Source: a bacterium
Lineage (GTDB): Bacteria; Atribacterota; JS1; SB-45; 34-128
Assembly: GCA_018903015.1 (NCBI GenBank)
Contig: JAHIPR010000277.1
Span: 1-27,810, forward strand
DNA: 27,810 bases
Reading direction: 5' to 3'
This document shows, one piece after another, positions 24,517 through 27,810 of this stretch. The notes beneath the pieces were generated by a model. It did no database searches and was not told the DNA's origin. It was given only the letters and a program-made list of their open reading frames with translations. Position numbers and translations under genes: made by a program. The stretch's first letter is position 1. Each line of letters starts with the position of its first letter.

Positions 24517-24617
24517 TTTTTTCCCTCCTAAAATATTTTTTAATACTAAACAATTTTAACAAGCAATTCTTATGTTAAGTTATGAAAATTAAAATTCACC
24601 TCCTCTCTGATTTAGAG

Positions 24618-24653
24618 AATTTATCTAATGGGCAGAATAATAATTTATCTAAT
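24618..24653. repeat. 12-bp direct repeat upstream of the Ugp-like operon
   Basis: AATTTATCTAAT occurs at 24618-24629 and 24642-24653, a 24-base period, about 100 bases before the binding-protein start. Two similar-facing copies in a gap before an operon may be regulator sites; the regulator is unknown. Confidence 0.4.
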
Positions 24654-24677
24654 TGGTAAAATGTTTTTAAGGAAATT

Positions 24678-24730
24678 AAAGCCTATTTAATATATAAGTA
24701 TAATTACTTAAATATATTAAATAGGCTTTT
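24678..24730. terminator. Long hairpin between the DUF89 gene and the Ugp-like operon
   Basis: AAAGCCTATTTAATATAT (24678-24695) pairs perfectly over 18 bases with 24712-24729. After a two-base bulge, AAGTA/TACTT closes a TAAT loop. On the minus strand it is followed by GGCTTTAATTTCC and on the + strand by GGCTTTTCTC. It lies about 70 bases after the DUF89 stop and 160 before the binding-protein ATG. It may end the upstream transcript or act as a leader terminator. Confidence 0.65.
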
Positions 24731-24800
24731 CTCTTTATCTCTAGCCATATTTTTAATTCATTTAACGTATTTTTTACTTCTTGCTTCGGTTATCCTCATT

Positions 24801-25406
24801 CTAACGAGATTCATTTTTGTTGTCAAATAAAATGTTGTATTGTGTCTTACTTAGAGTAAAATGGCTACATTTGGCAATCACCAGATCAGCAGTCTGAAGT
24901 TCCCGTTTTAGTTGGTCAGACATTTCATTAAGAGAAATACCCAGTGTGTCTGGTCCGGCTAATATGATTTTTGAAGCAGCCCCTTGGAGGCCTACTGTTT
25001 CTCCGTCTTCTATTATTTCAGCCATCTGGAAACCATAGCCGGTTCCAACTGTCCGAAAATCAAGATGGTTGCTGGCAATAGCCCAATTAACCAAAAATGA
25101 AAATCTTTCCGATTCCTTCAATCTTTCTGCTTCCAAATTGATCTTTTCTGCCATCTCTATTCCAAGCTGATTACGCTTGTCTCTTCTTTCTTGAAAAGGA
25201 ATTTCTATTCCTGATATCTTCTTTAAAATTCTGTGAACTTCGGTAATAAAATAAGACAGAATCTTTTCTGTAGAGAACTCTCGAGAGAGAAATCGAAATG
25301 ATTCCTTTAATATCTCATTTTTAGTATCTTCCTTTAAAGGTACCAAATTCAAAGCACCGCATAAATCATCTATTATACAGCTTGCACAGTTCAAATGTGT
25401 ACGCAT
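24801..25406 (-). CDS. Shortened DUF89/ARMT1-family protein, probably inactive
   Basis: A 201-residue protein from the ATG at 25406 (MRTHLNCASC; GAGGAA upstream; a TTG at 25424 is the other choice). The N-terminal half matches the DUF89 metal-dependent phosphatase family: the CxxC near the start, EVHRILKKISG, and SNHLDF in place of GNxIDF. After GYGFQMAEI the protein jumps to SKIILAGPDTLG...ADLVIAKC, which belongs near the end of normal 280-290-residue members. The middle section with the metal-binding DN (DNAGE) and the NDAT-type loop is absent, the usual KG is KC, and the final KC tail is missing. The frame has no stop. An in-frame deletion of about 80-90 codons would explain it. It lies in the GlpP operon, where a sugar-phosphate damage-control phosphatase would make sense, but this copy is unlikely to be catalytic. 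Confidence 0.65.
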   Translation of the reverse strand: MRTHLNCASCIIDDLCGALNLVPLKEDTKNEILKESFRFLSREFSTEKILSYFITEVHRILKKISGIEIPFQERRDKRNQLGIEMAEKINLEAERLKESERFSFLVNWAIASNHLDFRTVGTGYGFQMAEIIEDGETVGLQGAASKIILAGPDTLGISLNEMSDQLKRELQTADLVIAKCSHFTLSKTQYNILFDNKNESR

Positions 25407-25432
25407 CGGGCAATTCTTCCTCAAGTATCCAA

Positions 25433-25456
25433 CGCTAATCTAGTAGTAGGTTAGCG
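25433..25456. other. Hairpin just upstream of the DUF89-like start
   Basis: CGCTAATCTA (25433-25442) pairs with TAGGTTAGCG (25447-25456) with one G-T pair and a four-base loop. It is about 27 bases before the chosen ATG and without a T-run on the minus strand, so it is more likely an mRNA structure than a terminator. Confidence 0.45.
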
Positions 25457-25592
25457 AGGAATTTTTAGTTGATAAATGCAAGTTGAAGTTATCTGTTAAT
25501 ACTGTAAATTAACTTGCCAAAAAGTATATCGAGCTATTTTAGCTATAACCTAATCTCTACTTTATTTAAAGAAAAATATTATTTAATTAAAA

Positions 25593-26153
25593 CTACCATA
25601 ATTCTTTTTTACTGGTAGATACGGCTAGAACTCCTCTTTGCAATAATTTCTCTATTTCACTTTTATCAGAAATTAAACCGCCGGCAATAACCGGACAAAG
25701 CAATTCTTTGTATACATGCTCTATAAAATAAGGAGCAGCTATCCCAGGTAAAATTTCTACTGCATCAGGCTGGTTATTTTTTAACAGCTGTTCTCCAGTC
25801 TTTAAAGCAGCGGAGTCGAGTAAAAAAAGACGCTGTATAGCAATAAGCCCTTCTTTTTTAGCTATATTGATGAGATTGCTTTTAATGGAAACAATCCCAT
25901 TACAAAGTTCTTTCTTGGCTAAATATATTATTCCTTCCCTATCTCGACCAATTCCTTTGATTAGATCTATGTGTAAAAAAACCAGCTTGTTGTGCTTTTC
26001 GCATTCTTTCATAATCTGGGGAAGATTAAATATATCTCCATGAAGAATAAAAAGGGCAGCAGCCTTACTGTTGAGGGCATATTTAAAATCTGAATCGTTT
26101 CTTATGGAGGCAATTACGGGGTGTTCTCTAAAACATTCTCTAAGGTCTTGCAT
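25593..26153 (-). CDS. glpP: Glycerol-3-phosphate-responsive antiterminator GlpP
   Basis: A 186-residue RNA-binding regulator, the normal length. It carries the family's characteristic stretches: PVIASIRND at 13-21, HIDLIKGIGRD, IQRLFLLDSAAL, EILPGIAAP and AGGLISDKSEI, ending in AVSTS and LW as in Bacillus subtilis GlpP. In B. subtilis GlpP with glycerol 3-phosphate binds glp leader mRNA and prevents early termination. It sits in an operon with a DUF1667 protein and an FAD oxidoreductase, a combination common in glp operons of Firmicutes-like bacteria. Its target could be its own operon or the Ugp-like importer downstream (inference). The ATG follows AGGGGGAAAAACGATAG. Confidence 0.95.
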   Translation of the reverse strand: MQDLRECFREHPVIASIRNDSDFKYALNSKAAALFILHGDIFNLPQIMKECEKHNKLVFLHIDLIKGIGRDREGIIYLAKKELCNGIVSIKSNLINIAKKEGLIAIQRLFLLDSAALKTGEQLLKNNQPDAVEILPGIAAPYFIEHVYKELLCPVIAGGLISDKSEIEKLLQRGVLAVSTSKKELW

Positions 26154-26243
26154 CTATCGTTTTTCCCCCTAAAGTTACGATTTTATATAAGTACAAAATA
26201 TTGATTTTAAAAACGCTATAAAAATAATAACACATATAATCGG

Positions 26244-26642
26244 TTACTTCAAAATTTTATAGGAAAACAGGTTAGAATCAACTCTCTTAACATTGCGGGT
26301 GGCAATCAGGCTTACGCCTGTTCCCATCAAATCATCTTTAATTACCTGACTTATTTTAACCGGGGCATTAACTTCAATTTCAGCAATTTCGACCATAGCT
26401 TTTAATAATAATCTTTTAGGAATCGCTTTTTCTGTCTTTACCGACACCAAGGGTAATTCACCGCCAATTACTTTAACTGTAGTAGTTAAAATTCGTAATG
26501 GATTGAAATATTCCTCTTTGATATATTCAATTCCTTTAGGACAGGCATTCCCTATAATAGAGGTAATCTTTCCATTTTTACTCTGGATGGTCATCCTGCA
26601 ACCTATGGGGCAGCTTATACATATTATCTTATTTTGTTCCAT
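26244..26642 (-). CDS. DUF1667 protein, small Cys-rich partner of the glycerol-3-phosphate oxidase complex
   Basis: A 132-residue soluble protein. Cysteines at 8, 11 and 15 (CISCPIGC) and 34 (GNACPKG) form the four-Cys pattern expected to hold an iron-sulfur cluster. The YIKEEYFNPLRILTTTV segment is the family signature. DUF1667 proteins regularly follow a GlpA-like glycerol-3-phosphate dehydrogenase and an FAD/NAD oxidoreductase, and are thought to carry electrons for that complex. Here it starts 12 bases after the FAD oxidoreductase stop, with GGAG upstream, so the two are surely co-transcribed and translated together. The C-terminal half has TGVSLIATRNV, as in full-length members. The exact electron partners are not known. 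Confidence 0.92.
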   Translation of the reverse strand: MEQNKIICISCPIGCRMTIQSKNGKITSIIGNACPKGIEYIKEEYFNPLRILTTTVKVIGGELPLVSVKTEKAIPKRLLLKAMVEIAEIEVNAPVKISQVIKDDLMGTGVSLIATRNVKRVDSNLFSYKILK

Positions 26643-26654
26643 CCTCTTTACTCC

Positions 26655-27810
26655 CTAATCCCTTTTAATAGAGATAGTTATATTTTTCAATCTATCATCC
26701 AATAGAACTTCCGGCAAAAAGACGCTCACCATCTCTCCCGGGGTTACAATCCTCTTCTTGTAAGAACCCAATACTCTGCCTTTATCATCTAATAAATTAA
26801 TCCTGATCCTCTCTGCTGGCTTTTTTACCCGCATAAATATTTTTATTTTCTTCCTTCCCGGAACAAGAAAATCTATATGTTGAGGGACTACATATGCAAT
26901 ATTATCACCGGGTACTATCTTTATGGGTTGAGGACGAAATTTTCTACTCCTTTTTAGGTATTCGCCTACAGCTCTACCCACGATCTCTCCCTCTTCGGTA
27001 GCAAAATCGGCTAAGTCATGGACATGCAGCACATTTCCACAGGCAAAAATTCCCTCAATCTCTGTCTCTCGGTTTTCATTTACTATGGGCCCTCTGGTTA
27101 CCGGGTCTAATTCAATCCCTACTTCTCTGGTTAGTTCATTTTCCGGAATTAAACCAACAGATAATAGGATGGTATCACAGCTTATCTCTTCTTCGGTTCC
27201 GGGAATTGCTTGTAAGTTTTTATCCACCTGAGCGACGGTCACTCTTTCTACCCGCTTTCTCCCCTCAATTCGGGTAATAGTATGATTGAATCTTAAAGGG
27301 ATATTAAAATCATCCAGACACTGAACCTTGTTTCTGATTAGTCCGGTAGAAAAAGGCATAATTTCCAGAACCGCCTTAACCCTTGCTCCTTCTAAAGTCA
27401 TCCTGCGGGCCATAATCATCCCTATATCCCCCGAACCCAGAACAACTACCTCACGGCCGGGCATATATCCTTCTATATTAATATATCTCTGGGCAGTGCC
27501 GGCGGTAAATATCCCAGCAGGCCTGCTCCCGGATATGGCAATCGCCTCCCTGGTTCTTTCCCGGCACCCCATAGCCAGAACAACTGCTTTTGCTTGGATA
27601 TGCAATAAACCATCATCTCTGTTTATGGCTATAATCCGTTTATCGGGGGTTATCTTTATAACCATCGTTTCTGTCTTTACATCAATCTGACAATCTTTCA
27701 ATTTAGTAATAAATCTCTCTGCATATTCCGGTCCGGTCAGTTCTTCCTTAAAATACTGTATGCCAAATCCATTATGGATACATTGAGGAAGGATTCCTCC
27801 CAGATATTTA
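26655..27810 (-). CDS. FAD-dependent NAD(P)-type oxidoreductase of the glycerol-3-phosphate oxidation operon, 5' end cut off
   Basis: The minus-strand frame stays open to the window edge, reading ...KYLGGILPQCIHNGFGIQYF upstream of the first internal start, so the true N-terminus with the FAD-binding GxGxxG lies outside. About 385 residues are visible. The second Rossmann motif is VVLGSGDIG followed by a strand ending in Glu (AVLE). AMGCRERTREA and the late ACGNVLHVHDLADFATEEGE segment are hallmarks of the oxidoreductase that pairs with GlpA and DUF1667. About 90 residues at the C-terminus form an extra beta-rich domain (PGEMVSVFLPEV). It would pass electrons from glycerol-3-phosphate oxidation. 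The GlpA-like gene is expected just upstream, beyond base 27810. This region is clearly richer in G+C than the polyol cluster. Confidence 0.92.
   Translation of the reverse strand, partial: KYLGGILPQCIHNGFGIQYFKEELTGPEYAERFITKLKDCQIDVKTETMVIKITPDKRIIAINRDDGLLHIQAKAVVLAMGCRERTREAIAISGSRPAGIFTAGTAQRYINIEGYMPGREVVVLGSGDIGMIMARRMTLEGARVKAVLEIMPFSTGLIRNKVQCLDDFNIPLRFNHTITRIEGRKRVERVTVAQVDKNLQAIPGTEEEISCDTILLSVGLIPENELTREVGIELDPVTRGPIVNENRETEIEGIFACGNVLHVHDLADFATEEGEIVGRAVGEYLKRSRKFRPQPIKIVPGDNIAYVVPQHIDFLVPGRKKIKIFMRVKKPAERIRINLLDDKGRVLGSYKKRIVTPGEMVSVFLPEVLLDDRLKNITISIKRD

Noticed and set aside
27328..27690. 120-codon + strand frame opposite the FAD oxidoreductase
   Set aside because: It lies entirely antisense to a well-recognised oxidoreductase and has no family features or start signal.

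Overview
The window is low-GC bacterial DNA packed with catabolic operons. All protein genes but one (19296-20069) lie on the minus strand, with strong AGGAGG-type ribosome binding sites and several TTG starts. The gene content suggests an anaerobic or fermentative low-GC bacterium: a split dihydroxyacetone-type kinase, an aldo/keto reductase fused to a 2x[4Fe-4S] ferredoxin, a GlpP antiterminator, and the FAD-oxidoreductase/DUF1667 pair. Clostridia, Thermotogota or Atribacterota would all fit; I cannot decide between them. No rRNA, tRNA or CRISPR array was seen.

Right block (27810 down to 20331, visibly richer in G+C): the 3' part of a glycerol-3-phosphate oxidation operon (FAD oxidoreductase, DUF1667 protein, GlpP), a shortened and probably inactive DUF89-type phosphatase, then a UgpB/A/E-like importer without its own ATPase, and the aldo/keto reductase-ferredoxin. 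This block points to import and oxidation of glycerol phosphates.

Left and middle block (about 20.1 kb down to 1.5 kb, very AT-rich): a long polyol catabolic cluster. A DeoR-family regulator (+ strand) diverges from rpiB-like isomerase, dhaK, dhaL, a five-gene ABC importer (binding protein, two permeases, two different ATPases), a zinc dehydrogenase strongly resembling erythritol/L-threitol dehydrogenase, an erythritol/L-xylulose-kinase-like FGGY kinase, a class II aldolase, a 2-hydroxyacid dehydrogenase, a second FGGY kinase, and finally an AraM-AraL type fusion (glycerol-1-phosphate dehydrogenase joined to a NagD-type phosphatase). The best reading is a tetritol (C4 polyol) or similar short-polyol pathway: import, oxidation to a ketotetrose, phosphorylation by DhaK/DhaL, and aldose-ketose isomerisation by an RpiB homologue that lacks the ring-opening histidine. 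The kinase/aldolase/hydroxyacid dehydrogenase genes form a second branch whose substrate I cannot name.

The cluster carries scars of mobile DNA: an IS200/IS605 TnpA pseudogene that overlaps the 3' end of the hydroxyacid dehydrogenase and contains a 17-bp tandem duplication, and a possible miniature repeat between dhaL and the binding-protein gene. At the left edge, beyond a 760-base gene-free stretch, is the 5' part of a P1-family (DmpA/NylC-type) peptidase whose base composition is like the right block. The AT-rich cluster may therefore be an inserted island.
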